Shown piece by piece: positions 55,299 to 64,000 of a stretch of 64,000 nt of DNA. Made by a program: the position numbers and the translations under genes. How positions within the stretch are numbered: position 1 is the stretch's first letter; each line of letters begins with the position of its first letter. The DNA is from Streptomyces lincolnensis (GTDB lineage Bacteria; Actinomycetota; Actinomycetes; Streptomycetales; Streptomycetaceae): NCBI RefSeq assembly GCF_001685355.1, contig NZ_CP016438.1, positions 1,178,001-1,242,000 of the forward strand. The letters run 5' to 3'. Below the pieces are notes generated by a model that was not told the origin of the DNA, made no database searches, and worked only from the letters and a program-made list of their open reading frames with translations.

Positions 55299-58200
55299 CT
55301 ACCTGCCCCGCGTCCACAGCGTCACCGGCCCCAGCAGTCCGGACGGCAGCTGGGAGGGGAACGCCCAGGCCGTCGGGGTGGCCTCGGCGAGATACGGGGC
55401 GAGGGTGTTGTGGACGGTCACCTCGATACGGACGGTACGGCCCGCGGCGCCGGGCAGCGCGAAACGGTACGGCGCGCAGAACGCCTCGCCGACGGGCTCG
55501 CCGTCGAGGCGGACCGTGACGCCGCCCCGGACCCGCCCGAGGTCGAGTACCGGGTCCGGCCCGGCCGGTACCGTCACGGAGCGGGCGTAGGTCACTCCCC
55601 CGCTCCAGCCTCCCAGTCCCAGCGAGCACCAGTCGCCCAGCGCCACCGGGGCCGGCACGGTGCGCACCCGCACGGGGCCGCGCCAGGCGGAGCCGCCGCG
55701 CAGCACGGCGGTGGGCTCGGTGACGACCTCGATCTCGATCGGCTCACGCGGCACCTGATCCAGCGTCAGCACCTGCCCGTCGAGCGGCCGTTCCGCGCCC
55801 TGCCCGACGCGCACCCGCGCGGGCAGCTCCAGCGGCAGTTCGACCGACACGGTTCCCGACGGCACGGTGAAGCGGAAGCGCTGCGCGGCCTCGTGGACGT
55901 CGTCGGTGGACCGCAGGGGCAGTACGGGGGCGCCGAGCACCGGCGCGCCCGTGAGCCACTCGGTGTCCGGCAGCGGATGCGGCCGGACGGCGGCGTAGCA
56001 GTGCTGCAACTCGCCCCAGCGGCCCTCGTGTTCGACGGTACGGCCGTGCCAGGTGCCCGTCTCGGCCTCCCAGCCGGGGCCGCTGACCAGCGCGGTGGAC
56101 TCCGCGCCCGCCACGAGGTCGACGAAGACCGCGTCCTGGGCGTGCACGCTGTCGGCCACGACCTCCAGGACGTGCTCCCCCGCCCCGAGGGTCAGTGCGT
56201 GGCGGAAGAACATCGGCACCGCGCCCCAGTCGGACGCGTAGTACTCCACCTTCTCCTGGCGGGCCACCACGGCGCCGTCGAGCGACACGGTGAGGCCGGT
56301 CGCGGCGCCCACGACGAGCGCCGCCTCCACCTCGTCGCCCGTGACCCGCAGCCGCCCGCGGTAGGTCACGCGGCCGTCCGGCCGTACGCCCTCGGGCAGG
56401 CGCATGAACCGTGGGCGCGGCGCGAAACCGTCGGGGCGGGACAGGCAGAAGTAGCTGCCCAGCGGAGTGCCCGCGGCGCCCGAGATCAGCAGGGGCCGGT
56501 CCTGGGCGTCGGCGAGTTCGTACTCCAGGACGTTGCGGGAGCCGGTCACGTCCACCCGGGCGGAGGCCTGGCAGCCACCGCTCGTCTCCAGTCGCTCGCC
56601 GTTCCACCACACCCGTTTCACCGCCGCCGCGCCGATGTGCAGATCGGCGGGGCCGCGGTGGCCGGTCTCCACGATCGCGCGGATCCTGGCGACGGTGCCG
56701 GGTCCGGGCACCGGCACGCGGACGAACTCCTCGGGGACGAGGCCCTTGTTGCCGAGCAGGCCGTCGGGGTCCGGGATGCCCCGGCTCGACGAGTACAGCG
56801 AGACTCTCCAGCCCGCGTCCGGCGGGACGAGCGGCTGCTCCCCGGCCAGGATCCGTTCCACCGAGGCGCTGTCCAACGGGTCGGGTGCCTGCTTGGAGGG
56901 CACGGGAGGCAGGACGCGCACCCGGTTGCCGTAGGTCGCCCGTGTCCGTTCCCGGTCGGCGCCCGGCTCGGTCCACTCCATCGTCCAGATCTGCGGCTCG
57001 TCCACGGCCGCCCCGGCGGGCAGGGCCAGGTCGCCCCAGGTGTTGTCCAGGGTGGGGACCAGGCGCCCTTCCCAGCCGGTGGAGATGTCGACCGTCTCCA
57101 CGGAGGTGGTCGGTGGCGATGCGGTCGCCGGGGGCGGGGTGCCTTCGCGCCATACGACGAGGGCCGCCGGGGCACCGTCCAGGGGGACCTCGATGGTCGA
57201 GACGCCGTCGGTGACCGTGACCCGGGCGGGGCGGCGGGCGCCGGTCGCCGGGTTCCAGCACTCGGCCTCGGCGACCGGGGCGTTCACGGTGACGGACGAG
57301 GTGGAGGCGTAACGCGCCGGGTCGCTCTCGTGCCGGCCCTCGGCCGGATCGACGCGGGCGTCGGGGAAAGTGCCCGTCACCAGGGCGGCCGCCATGTCGT
57401 CCTTCCGCCGCACGAGCAGCGGCACATCGCCGGTCGCGTATCCGGCGAGGTCGGCCACCGCCGCCGCGCCGCCCTCGGCGTCGTCGGCCCGTTCCAGCCG
57501 CGGATGGGACATGAGCGCGGTGACGGCACGGTCGTCGCCGGCCAGGCCGGCCGCCGCGGCGGGTGGGCGGCCCACGACCACGACCCGGCCGCCGGCGTCG
57601 AGCAGGTCGGTCAGCCGGCGTGCCGTCTCCTCCTCCAGGACGCTCGCCGAGGGCAGCAGCACCGCGCTGTAGGCCAGGTCCCCGACGCGCAGCGTGGCGT
57701 CGGCGGCCTTGGCGCGCTGCACCGAGGCGTCGTCGATGACGTCGAAGGAGATCCGGTGCCGGTCCAGGGTTCCGATCCGGGGCCCGAGCCAGTTGTTCGT
57801 GCCGCACAGGTCCAGGTAGTGGCGCTGGGTCTCGTCGACGTCGGCGTGTCCGGCGCCGAGACGGCCGTCCCCGAAGTGCTTGACGGGGGCGTCCAGCGGG
57901 ATGAGGGACTGCATGGTCGTGGTGGGGTGCAGGACCGCGACGTCGGCGCTGTAGGTGCCCCAGGACATGATCGAGCAGATCCGGGCGACGGCCCGGGAGA
58001 ACGCCGGGTACTGGCCCCAGTAGGGCTGGCGCCAGTCGGTGGACGGCGGCGCCCACTCGAACCAGCCGCCCGCGGTGCCGAAGTAACTGGCGTGCGGGTT
58101 GTACAGGTTGGCGCCGCTGCGCAGGAACGGCAGGAGCCAGTCGTAGGTGTCCTCCAGGGTGCCGCCCCAGCCGGAGGAGTGGAACGCCTCGATCCAGACG

Positions 58201-59231
58201 CGCTCGTGGCCGTAGAGGTGGGCCATGGAGGAGTGGACCTTGGCGTCGCCGTGGTGGTCGCTGCCGGCCGCGCTGTACCAGCGGTGGGTGCGGAAGTAGT
58301 CCGAGTAGATCTGCGTCGACTGGGCCGGGTAGCCGGAGCGGGCGGGATGGCTCTGGTCGCAGCCCAGGAGCAGGCCGCGCTCGTCGTGCCAGGCGGCGAG
58401 CGGCCGGAACAGGGCCTCCTCGGCGAGCTCGGCGCGGACGGCGTAGTAGTCGGCGCGGATCCGGGGCGCACGGGGGGCGTCGCCGAAGAGGGCGGGGAGG
58501 TGGTCGAGGAGGTCGTAGCCGCGCCTGGCCCGGAACGCGTCGGGGAAGCGGTGGCTCCAGGAGTTGGTGTTCGGCAGCTCGTCCTGGAAGCTGCCCGCGA
58601 CGACGTTGCCCAGGTACTGGGGGACGCGGCGGTCGAACTCGTGGTGGACGGCGTCGAGGAGCAGTCCGACGGCCCGCGGGTCCAGATAGTCGAACGCGGT
58701 GGGCACGGCGACCACGAGGTGCGCCTCGCTGCCGTCGGCGGCCTCGATCCGGTCGGGCGCGCTCGTCCGCAGCCGCGCGCCCGCCCCGTCGTAGGCGGCC
58801 ACCAGCGTCTCGGAGCCGCTCAGGGCGACCGTGCCGCCGGACACGACGGTGCGGCGCGAGCGCAGGGCCTGTCCGGCCACCTCGGGGTGACGGCGCGTCA
58901 CGCTGCCCTGGATGTTGGCGCCGGAGAAGCCGATCTGGTCGTAGAACCACAGCCGCATGCCCAGGTCCCCGGCGAGTTCGCAGGCGTCGGTGAAGCGGGC
59001 CCACCACTCCTCGCCGAACCAGGCCGGTTCGTCGGTGCGCGCGCCGAAGGTCGGTCCGGCCGGGGCCAGGTTGATCACGACGAGGTTGTGGACGCCGCCC
59101 TCCGCGAACCGGCGCATCTGCCAGGCGAGACGCTCGCGGGTGACCCTCGCGCCCGACCACCACCACAGCGGGGTGGGGCCGAAGTCCCGGGGTGGGTCGT
59201 CGAACAGGTGCTGAAGCGCGGGAGAGATCAC
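55299..59231 (-). CDS. Large glycoside hydrolase (alpha-L-rhamnosidase/GH106-like)
   Basis: 1310 residues from a GTG at 59231 with GGAAGGA upstream; a GTG at 59261 is the alternative. The N-terminal barrel begins FGPTPLWWWSGARVTRERLA, with WFYDQIGFSGANIQGSV later. A domain like the beta-galactosidase trimerisation fold contains SWGTYSADVAVLHPTTTMQSL. Two or more beta-sandwich modules in the C-terminal half include LDGAVVARQEKVEYY. There is no signal peptide, so it acts on imported oligosaccharides. The rhamnosidase/GH106 assignment is by overall pattern. A LacI operator overlaps its start. Confidence 0.78.
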   Translation of the reverse strand: MISPALQHLFDDPPRDFGPTPLWWWSGARVTRERLAWQMRRFAEGGVHNLVVINLAPAGPTFGARTDEPAWFGEEWWARFTDACELAGDLGMRLWFYDQIGFSGANIQGSVTRRHPEVAGQALRSRRTVVSGGTVALSGSETLVAAYDGAGARLRTSAPDRIEAADGSEAHLVVAVPTAFDYLDPRAVGLLLDAVHHEFDRRVPQYLGNVVAGSFQDELPNTNSWSHRFPDAFRARRGYDLLDHLPALFGDAPRAPRIRADYYAVRAELAEEALFRPLAAWHDERGLLLGCDQSHPARSGYPAQSTQIYSDYFRTHRWYSAAGSDHHGDAKVHSSMAHLYGHERVWIEAFHSSGWGGTLEDTYDWLLPFLRSGANLYNPHASYFGTAGGWFEWAPPSTDWRQPYWGQYPAFSRAVARICSIMSWGTYSADVAVLHPTTTMQSLIPLDAPVKHFGDGRLGAGHADVDETQRHYLDLCGTNNWLGPRIGTLDRHRISFDVIDDASVQRAKAADATLRVGDLAYSAVLLPSASVLEEETARRLTDLLDAGGRVVVVGRPPAAAAGLAGDDRAVTALMSHPRLERADDAEGGAAAVADLAGYATGDVPLLVRRKDDMAAALVTGTFPDARVDPAEGRHESDPARYASTSSVTVNAPVAEAECWNPATGARRPARVTVTDGVSTIEVPLDGAPAALVVWREGTPPPATASPPTTSVETVDISTGWEGRLVPTLDNTWGDLALPAGAAVDEPQIWTMEWTEPGADRERTRATYGNRVRVLPPVPSKQAPDPLDSASVERILAGEQPLVPPDAGWRVSLYSSSRGIPDPDGLLGNKGLVPEEFVRVPVPGPGTVARIRAIVETGHRGPADLHIGAAAVKRVWWNGERLETSGGCQASARVDVTGSRNVLEYELADAQDRPLLISGAAGTPLGSYFCLSRPDGFAPRPRFMRLPEGVRPDGRVTYRGRLRVTGDEVEAALVVGAATGLTVSLDGAVVARQEKVEYYASDWGAVPMFFRHALTLGAGEHVLEVVADSVHAQDAVFVDLVAGAESTALVSGPGWEAETGTWHGRTVEHEGRWGELQHCYAAVRPHPLPDTEWLTGAPVLGAPVLPLRSTDDVHEAAQRFRFTVPSGTVSVELPLELPARVRVGQGAERPLDGQVLTLDQVPREPIEIEVVTEPTAVLRGGSAWRGPVRVRTVPAPVALGDWCSLGLGGWSGGVTYARSVTVPAGPDPVLDLGRVRGGVTVRLDGEPVGEAFCAPYRFALPGAAGRTVRIEVTVHNTLAPYLAEATPTAWAFPSQLPSGLLGPVTLWTRGR

Positions 59232-59271
59232 GAGTGCGGTCCTTCCGGGTACGGCGGACACCCTGACGGAT

Positions 59272-59285
59272 CCAAAAACGTTTTA
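59272..59285. promoter_or_regulatory. LacI operator upstream of the glycosidase gene
   Basis: CCAAAAACGTTTTA shares the core AAAAACGTT with the site before the lacI gene at 50 kb. It lies 40 bases upstream of the glycosidase start. Confidence 0.65.
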
Positions 59286-59386
59286 CATCCGCCTCACCGT
59301 AAGCGACCTGGGGCGCGAGAGGCCAGGTCCGCGACACGCGACACGGTTGGCTCCTCTTTCCGCGGATGTGCGCGAGAACTATTGTT

Positions 59387-59400
59387 GGAACGTTTTTCGG
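59387..59400. promoter_or_regulatory. LacI operator upstream of the MFS/isomerase operon
   Basis: GGAACGTTTTTCGG, read on the minus strand as CCGAAAAACGTTCC, matches the operator at 50056-50069 in 13 of 14 bases. It lies 65 bases upstream of the MFS start, within the divergent 233-bp promoter region. Confidence 0.7.
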
Positions 59401-59464
59401 CTCCTATAGTCACCGTCGATCGAGGACCGCCCCAAGGCCAATCCCCAGCCGACGGAGTCTCATC

Positions 59465-60763
59465 ATGGCCCGAATCCCCTCTGCCCCGGTCCACCCGGAA
59501 CAGCCCATTCCCAAGCGCCTGTGGAAGGTCGCGGCGCTGTCGGGGATGGCCTCCTACCTGGATGCCGCTCTCATCGTCAGCATCGCCGTCAACCTGGCCA
59601 TCTACCGGGACAGTTACGACATGGGCGTGTGGATGGCCGGTGCGATCAGCGCGATCGTCACCGGCTGCATCGCCGTCGGCTCCCTGGTCGGCGGCCGGCT
59701 CGCCGACATGTTCGGCCGCCGCCGTGTCTACAACCTGGACATCTTCTGCTTCGCGCTGGGCGCGATCGTCATCACCCTGGCGCCCAACGACATCGTGCTC
59801 TTCGCCGGCGTCCTCATCGCCGGGCTGGCCGCGGGCGCCGACCTGCCGACGTCCCTGGCCGTGGTCTCGGACGCCGCGCCTCCCGCGGCCCGGGCGCGTC
59901 TGGTGTCCTTCACACAGGTCATGTGGGTGGCCGGCATCGTCGTCGTGATCTTCCTCGGCTACCTCCTGTCGGACGCGGGCATGACCGGAGCGCGGCTCAT
60001 CACCGGCCATCTGGCCGTCGCCGCACTGGTCACCTGGCAGCTGCGCGCCCGTCTGGAACTGGCCGCCGAGCCGTCGAAGGAGGAGCTGGCGGCCGAGGCG
60101 GCGGCGCTGGACGCCCCGCGGGGCAACGAGCTGAAGAACGTGTGGAACCGTGCCGCGTTGTTGCCGATGGCCGCGACCTTCGTCTACTACGTCACCTGGG
60201 GCATCGGCGCCAACACCTTCGGGCAGTTCGGCACCTATCTGCTGGTCACCGTCAGCGGCGCCTCGCAGAGCCTGGCCACCGGGATCAACCTGGCCTTCCT
60301 GCCGATCGCGCTGGTGCTGACCTTCGTCTTCGTCCGGATCGCCGACACCCCCTGGCGCGACCGGATGTTCTACGTGTTCACCGTCGTGCAGATCGTCGCC
60401 TTCTGCATCGCCTCCCTCACCGCCGGCGCCCTCGTCGGCATGCTCGTCTTCTTCGTGCTCTACCAGATCTCCAACCCCTTTGCCGGGGAGGCGAGTTACA
60501 AGGTGTGGTCGCAGCTCACGCTGCCCCCGGACACCCGCGGTACCACCCAGGGCCTCACCTACGCCCTGTCGCGAGGCGTCTTCGCGGGCGTCGCCTTCGT
60601 CACGCCCGCCCTGATGGAGTACAGCGCGTCGCTGCTGCTCTGGTCGATCACCCTGTGCATGGCGGCCTCGGCGGTCGCGGGCATCTACATCATCCGTGTC
60701 CTCATCCAGCGTTCCCCGGATCCCGCCACCGCGCCCGCGGATCTGGGAGTGGCCAGGGCCTGA
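59465..60763 (+). CDS. MFS sugar transporter
   Basis: 432 residues, 12 hydrophobic segments. GGRLADMFGRRRVY and FLPIALVLTFVFVRIADTPWRDR occur in loops. The N-terminus has a helical soluble start. The gene forms an operon with the isomerase (41 bases apart) and is divergent from the glycosidase, suggesting uptake of its oligosaccharide or monosaccharide product. CGGAG precedes the ATG. Confidence 0.87.
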   Translation: MARIPSAPVHPEQPIPKRLWKVAALSGMASYLDAALIVSIAVNLAIYRDSYDMGVWMAGAISAIVTGCIAVGSLVGGRLADMFGRRRVYNLDIFCFALGAIVITLAPNDIVLFAGVLIAGLAAGADLPTSLAVVSDAAPPAARARLVSFTQVMWVAGIVVVIFLGYLLSDAGMTGARLITGHLAVAALVTWQLRARLELAAEPSKEELAAEAAALDAPRGNELKNVWNRAALLPMAATFVYYVTWGIGANTFGQFGTYLLVTVSGASQSLATGINLAFLPIALVLTFVFVRIADTPWRDRMFYVFTVVQIVAFCIASLTAGALVGMLVFFVLYQISNPFAGEASYKVWSQLTLPPDTRGTTQGLTYALSRGVFAGVAFVTPALMEYSASLLLWSITLCMAASAVAGIYIIRVLIQRSPDPATAPADLGVARA

Positions 60764-60804
60764 ACGCGTACCGGACCTCGGAACTCCTAAGGAGCACACC
60801 GACC

Positions 60805-62274
60805 ATGGCAACGACCGAACCCACCACCCTGGCCGCGGACCGTGCTGCCGCCCTGCGCGATCTGCTGCCGCCGGTGACCCGCCGCCGCACGCGCGTCGGG
60901 CTGGTGGCCGGCGGGCTCGGCACCTACTGGCCGCAGTTCCCCGGGCTCCTCCCGCAGTTGAAGGAGTCGGCCGCTTACGTCACGGAGCGCCTCCAGCAGC
61001 TGGACGCCGAGGTCGTCGACGTCGGGTTCGTCTCCGACGCCCAGGACGGGGCGGCCGCCGCCGAGCAGCTGCGCCGCGCGGACTGCGATCTGATCGTGCT
61101 GTTCCTGACGACCTATCTGACCTCGTCGATGGTGCTGCCGATCGCGCAGCGCTCGCACACCCCCGTCCTGGTCATCGACCTCCAGCCGTCGGAGCGGATG
61201 GACCACCCCTCCTTCGACACCGGCGCCTGGCTGGCGTACTGCGCGCAGTGCTCGGTGCCGGAGGTCGGCAACGTCTTCCGGCGGGCCGGTATCCCCTTCC
61301 GGTCGGTGTCGGGCTGGCTGCGTCAGGAGTCGGCCTGGCGGCGCATCGAGCAGTGGGTGCGCGCCGCGCATGTGCGGGCGGCGCTCCGGCACGCCCGGCA
61401 CGGCCTGATGGGGCATCTGTATCCGGGCATGCTCGACGTGTCGACCGATCTGACGCTGCTTCCGGCGACGTTCGGCTCGCATGTCGAGGTGCTGGAGTTC
61501 GACGACCTGCGGCATCGGGTGGAGCGGGTGACCGAGGCGGAGACGCGTGAGCGCATGGCGCTCGCCCGCAAGGTCTTCACCCTCGACGACAGCGTGGTGG
61601 ACGAGGACTTCGCCTGGGGGGCGACGGTGTCGGTCGGCCTGGACCGGCTGGTGGAGGAGTTCGGCCTCGACACCCTCGCCTACTACCACCGCGGACTCGA
61701 CGGCGAACTGCACGAGCGGCTGGGCGCCGGCATGATCCTGGGTGCCTCCCTGCTCACGGCCCGGGGCGTGCCGGCGGCGGGCGAGTACGAACTGCGCACG
61801 AGCCTCGCCCAGCTGGTCTCCCAGAGTGTGGGCGGCGGGGGCTCCTTCACGGAGATCCAGGCCCTCAACTTCGAGGACGGCGTGGTGGAGATGGGCCATG
61901 ACGGTCCCGCCCATCTCGCCGTCTCCGCCCGTGATCCGCTGCTGCGTGGCCTGGGCGTCTACCACGGCAAGCGGGGCTGGGGCGTCAGCGTGGAGTTCGA
62001 CGTGCAGCCCGGCCCCGTCACGCTCCTCGGTGTGGGCCAGGACGCCGACGGCAGTCTGTCGTTCATCGCCTCCGAGGGGACCGTGGTCCCCGGCCCGCTG
62101 CTGGAGATCGGCAACACCACCAGCCGGGTCGACTTCGGCCGGGACCCGGGCGAGTGGGTCGACGAGTGGAGCGCCACGGGCGTCGGTCACCACTGGTCCC
62201 TGGCTCTCGGCCGGCACGCGGCCGACTTCAGGGCCGCGGCGAGTCTGCTCGGCATCGACTACCGGGAGGTGTGA
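60805..62274 (+). CDS. L-arabinose/L-fucose isomerase family protein
   Basis: 489 residues. The N-terminal Rossmann-like domain starts VGLVAGGLGTYWPQFPGLLPQL. The rest follows the L-arabinose/L-fucose isomerase fold, with FTEIQALNFEDGVVEMGHDGPAHLAV near the C-terminal active-site domain. The family interconverts aldoses and ketoses of L-arabinose, L-fucose or L-rhamnose types. AAGGAGCACACCGACC precedes the ATG. It is in operon with the MFS transporter and, with the glycosidase, makes an L-sugar utilisation module. Confidence 0.82.
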   Translation: MATTEPTTLAADRAAALRDLLPPVTRRRTRVGLVAGGLGTYWPQFPGLLPQLKESAAYVTERLQQLDAEVVDVGFVSDAQDGAAAAEQLRRADCDLIVLFLTTYLTSSMVLPIAQRSHTPVLVIDLQPSERMDHPSFDTGAWLAYCAQCSVPEVGNVFRRAGIPFRSVSGWLRQESAWRRIEQWVRAAHVRAALRHARHGLMGHLYPGMLDVSTDLTLLPATFGSHVEVLEFDDLRHRVERVTEAETRERMALARKVFTLDDSVVDEDFAWGATVSVGLDRLVEEFGLDTLAYYHRGLDGELHERLGAGMILGASLLTARGVPAAGEYELRTSLAQLVSQSVGGGGSFTEIQALNFEDGVVEMGHDGPAHLAVSARDPLLRGLGVYHGKRGWGVSVEFDVQPGPVTLLGVGQDADGSLSFIASEGTVVPGPLLEIGNTTSRVDFGRDPGEWVDEWSATGVGHHWSLALGRHAADFRAAASLLGIDYREV

Positions 62275-62277
62275 CGT

Positions 62278-62321
62278 GATCTCCCACCGGCCGTACGGGG
62301 CCGGGCGGACGGTGGGAGATC
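62278..62321. terminator. Strong bidirectional terminator between convergent genes
   Basis: GATCTCCCACCG (62278-62289) and CGGTGGGAGATC (62310-62321) form a perfect 12-bp stem. The 20-base loop itself can fold (GGCC at 62289-62292 and 62299-62302). It exactly fills the gap between the isomerase and GntR genes. Confidence 0.85.
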
Positions 62322-62322
62322 C

Positions 62323-63039
62323 TCAGGCCGGCTCCTCCCCGCGGACCCGGGCCAGCACCTCGCGGATCATCTCGGCGCTGATCATGAAGTGAGACCGTGC
62401 GATCTCCTCCGCGCGTTCGGGCTCGCCCGCCGCGACGGCCTCGTACAGGGCCGTGTGGCCCTCTCCGGCGCGGTGGTGGTGGGACCGCTCGCCCTTGCCC
62501 CAGGGCTCGATCGGGAAGCCGAGGCTGATCCGGGAGAGCAGATCTCGGCTCAGCCGGGCGATCTGCGGGTTGTGCGTGGCCGCGCAGACGGCCTGGTGGA
62601 ACGCGCTGTCGGCGGCCTGCTCCTCGCGGGGCGTGCTCGCGCCGAGGTGCGCGGCCAGGGCCTCGCGCATCGGTTCGAGGTCCTCGGGCCGGCGGCGCCG
62701 GGCGGCCGTCGCGGCCACCATGCCCTCCACCAATCCGCGCAGGTCGAAGAGCTGCTCGAACTCCGCCCTGCGGGGCAGCAGCGTACGGCGTACGGCGGCC
62801 GCGGAGGACTCGCTCCAGCTGTCGCGGACAAAGGCTCCGCCGTTGCGGCCCCGGCGGATGTCGATGACACCCAGGGCCTGCAGACGCCCGACGGCCTCGC
62901 GCACGGTGGGGCGGCTCACCCGCAGCAGCCCGGTGAGCTCACGTTCGGTGGGCAGCCGTTCGCCCGGCAGGAAGTCCCCGACGGCGATCGCGGTGAGCAG
63001 CCGGTCGGAGACCTCGTCGACGGCCGAGGCCACGCGCAC
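62323..63039 (-). CDS. GntR-family (FadR subgroup) transcriptional regulator
   Basis: About 238 residues from the GTG at 63039. The winged helix-turn-helix is in the first 70 residues (PGERLPTERELTGLLRVSRPTVREAVGRLQALGVIDI). The FCD effector domain (about 90-215) has FEQLFDLRGLVEGMVAATAARR and the histidine pattern DSAFHQAV. No Shine-Dalgarno precedes 63039. The reading frame stays open and coding-like up to a CTG at 63138 with GGGGAGGA just before, so the true protein may be about 33 residues longer. Divergent from a peptidase. Confidence 0.88.
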   Translation of the reverse strand: MRVASAVDEVSDRLLTAIAVGDFLPGERLPTERELTGLLRVSRPTVREAVGRLQALGVIDIRRGRNGGAFVRDSWSESSAAAVRRTLLPRRAEFEQLFDLRGLVEGMVAATAARRRRPEDLEPMREALAAHLGASTPREEQAADSAFHQAVCAATHNPQIARLSRDLLSRISLGFPIEPWGKGERSHHHRAGEGHTALYEAVAAGEPERAEEIARSHFMISAEMIREVLARVRGEEPA

Positions 63040-63219
63040 CGGGTGCAGCGACGGCGACGCGGTGCCGCCGAGGAGGACGCGGTCGAGTACGCGTGAGAAC
63101 TCGTCCCCCGGTTCGGGTGCCTCAGGTACGGATGTCAGTTGTCCTCCCCTTCACATGCCGCTGCGGTAAACGAGCGGGGGCCACGTGAACGCGCCGTTAC
63201 GTCTTGCGCCGACCCCACC

Positions 63220-63244
63220 AAAAGGTCTTGTGCGCTGACCTTTT
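63220..63244. promoter_or_regulatory. Inverted repeat AAAAGGTC-N9-GACCTTTT, candidate GntR operator
   Basis: Perfect 8-base arms lie between the divergent GntR and hydrolase genes. The surrounding direct repeats GTCTTG...GACC at 63201 and 63225 add structure. Location suggests binding by the GntR protein. Confidence 0.55.
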
Positions 63245-63330
63245 TCCCCTTCACCATCTCATCCATCCGTCACACCCATCCAGTTTCAGACATCGGCCGG
63301 CTGTTCCCAGCCGCTCCGGGAGGCTTCCCC

Positions 63331-64000
63331 GTGGCGATCCCCGAACCGAACCACACCGGAACCGTCGACTTCAACGGCTGGTCCACCTGGTACCGGATCA
63401 CCGGCGAACCGGGCAGGACACCGCTGGTGGTCCTGCACGGCGGTCCCGGCGCCGGCCACCAGTACACCCTGAGCATCGCGGGCATCGCCGAGCAGGGGCG
63501 CCCGGTGGTGCACTACGACCAGCTCGGCACCGGACTGTCCACCCACCTGCCCGACAAAGGCGCGGACTTCTGGACCGTCCAGCTCTTCCTCGACGAACTC
63601 GACCATCTGCTCAAGACGTTGGGCATCGCCGACGCCTACCACCTCCTCGGCCAGTCCTGGGGCGGCATGCTCGCCGCCGAGCACGCCGTGCGCAGGCCGC
63701 CCGGGCTGCGCGGGCTGGTCATCGCCGACTCCCCCGCGTCGATGGAGCTGTGGCTCACGGCGGCCGCCGAACTGCGCGCCGCGCTTCCCGCGCAGGTCCA
63801 GCAGACCCTGCTCGCCCACGAGGCGGCCGGGACCACGGACCACCCCGACTACCGGGCGGCCGAACAGGTCTTCAACGAGCGCCATGTCTGCCGTCTGACA
63901 CCCAACCCGCCCGAGGTGCAGGCCACTTGGGCCAACATCGAGGCCGATCCGACCGTGTACCACACGATGAACGGCCCCAACGAGTTCCATGTCGTCGGCA
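63331..64000 (+). CDS. Proline-iminopeptidase-like alpha/beta hydrolase (cut by right edge)
   Basis: 223 residues are visible from a GTG at 63331, which has GGGAGG seven bases before it; no stop is reached. HGGPG (36-40) forms the oxyanion region and GQSWGG (107-112) carries the nucleophile Ser109. NGPNEFHVVG near the edge is typical of the proline iminopeptidase (S33) family. The catalytic Asp and His should lie beyond the edge. It releases N-terminal proline or related residues from peptides. Divergent from the GntR regulator, which likely controls it. Confidence 0.85.
   Translation, partial: MAIPEPNHTGTVDFNGWSTWYRITGEPGRTPLVVLHGGPGAGHQYTLSIAGIAEQGRPVVHYDQLGTGLSTHLPDKGADFWTVQLFLDELDHLLKTLGIADAYHLLGQSWGGMLAAEHAVRRPPGLRGLVIADSPASMELWLTAAAELRAALPAQVQQTLLAHEAAGTTDHPDYRAAEQVFNERHVCRLTPNPPEVQATWANIEADPTVYHTMNGPNEFHVVG

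Noticed and set aside
55410..59948. A 1512-codon plus-strand open frame and a 1197-codon minus-strand frame opposite or beside the large glycosidase
   Set aside because: They are shadows of the real 1310-residue gene in GC-rich DNA. Their proteins are Arg/Gly/Pro-rich with no domain and no RBS.
59521..62274. A 917-codon frame that seems to fuse the MFS and isomerase genes
   Set aside because: The first 428 codons are an out-of-frame reading of the MFS gene. The isomerase has its own RBS and ATG at 60805.

Overview
This window reads as the chromosome of a Streptomyces or a close actinobacterial relative. It is very GC-rich with strong G/C third-position bias, uses many GTG starts, has frequent ATGA/GTGA stop-start overlaps, and carries CUT1 sugar ABC operons, LacI/AraC/TetR regulators and a perfect CebR-type operator. 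I saw no rRNA, tRNA, insertion sequence, phage gene or CRISPR array. The window is about 54 genes of mostly catabolic and envelope-related accessory functions, in short operons with their own regulators.

Layout. 1-4.1 kb: an AraC regulator cut by the left edge, then an aminosugar-type unit (SIS-domain protein, class II aldolase, TcmP-like methyltransferase) divergent from a DeoR regulator. 4.2-7.4 kb: a GH15 glucoamylase/trehalase-like enzyme convergent with an EntS-like exporter behind an iron box. 7.4-10.8 kb: a copper locus with a CopA ATPase and a divergent secreted protein around three CsoR-like boxes. 10.8-17.4 kb: a leftward carbohydrate operon (Gfo/Idh/MocA oxidoreductase, PmoA-like protein, cupin, sugar-binding lipoprotein, two permeases, membrane protein). 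17.6-25.1 kb: a methyltransferase, a NarL-type two-component pair whose kinase has a large insertion, small secreted or membrane proteins and a lone CitB-type response regulator. 25.3-29.6 kb: a tripartite tricarboxylate transporter (TctCBA) and a flavin monooxygenase. 29.7-37 kb: an LCP enzyme, a fused deacetylase-like/glycosyltransferase protein, an MFS transporter, a serine hydrolase, and a class F sortase next to an LASTG protein. 37.1-41.6 kb: an internally duplicated SGNH esterase behind a perfect CebR box, and small proteins. 41.6-46.8 kb: an amino-acid ABC transporter with a D-amino-acid-dehydrogenase-like enzyme and a CdaR-type regulator. 46.8-49.6 kb: a ThDP enzyme plus cyclase pair, and an isolated 65-aa double-glycine-leader peptide. 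50-62.3 kb: a LacI regulator, an aldo/keto reductase/AraC pair, a TetR/TetX-like monooxygenase pair, and a large glycosidase divergent from an MFS transporter and a sugar isomerase. 62.3-64 kb: a GntR/FadR regulator divergent from a proline-iminopeptidase-like hydrolase cut by the right edge.

Most operons can be read as substrate-inducible modules. The LacI gene at 50.1 kb and the glycosidase/transporter/isomerase locus at 59.3 kb carry nearly the same operator, so they probably form one regulon although 8 kb apart. The most unusual items are the deacetylase-like domain lacking all three metal ligands, the histidine kinase with about 170 extra residues in its ATP lid, the leader-type small peptide, the duplicated CebR-box esterase, and the triple 28-bp-phased TetR operators.
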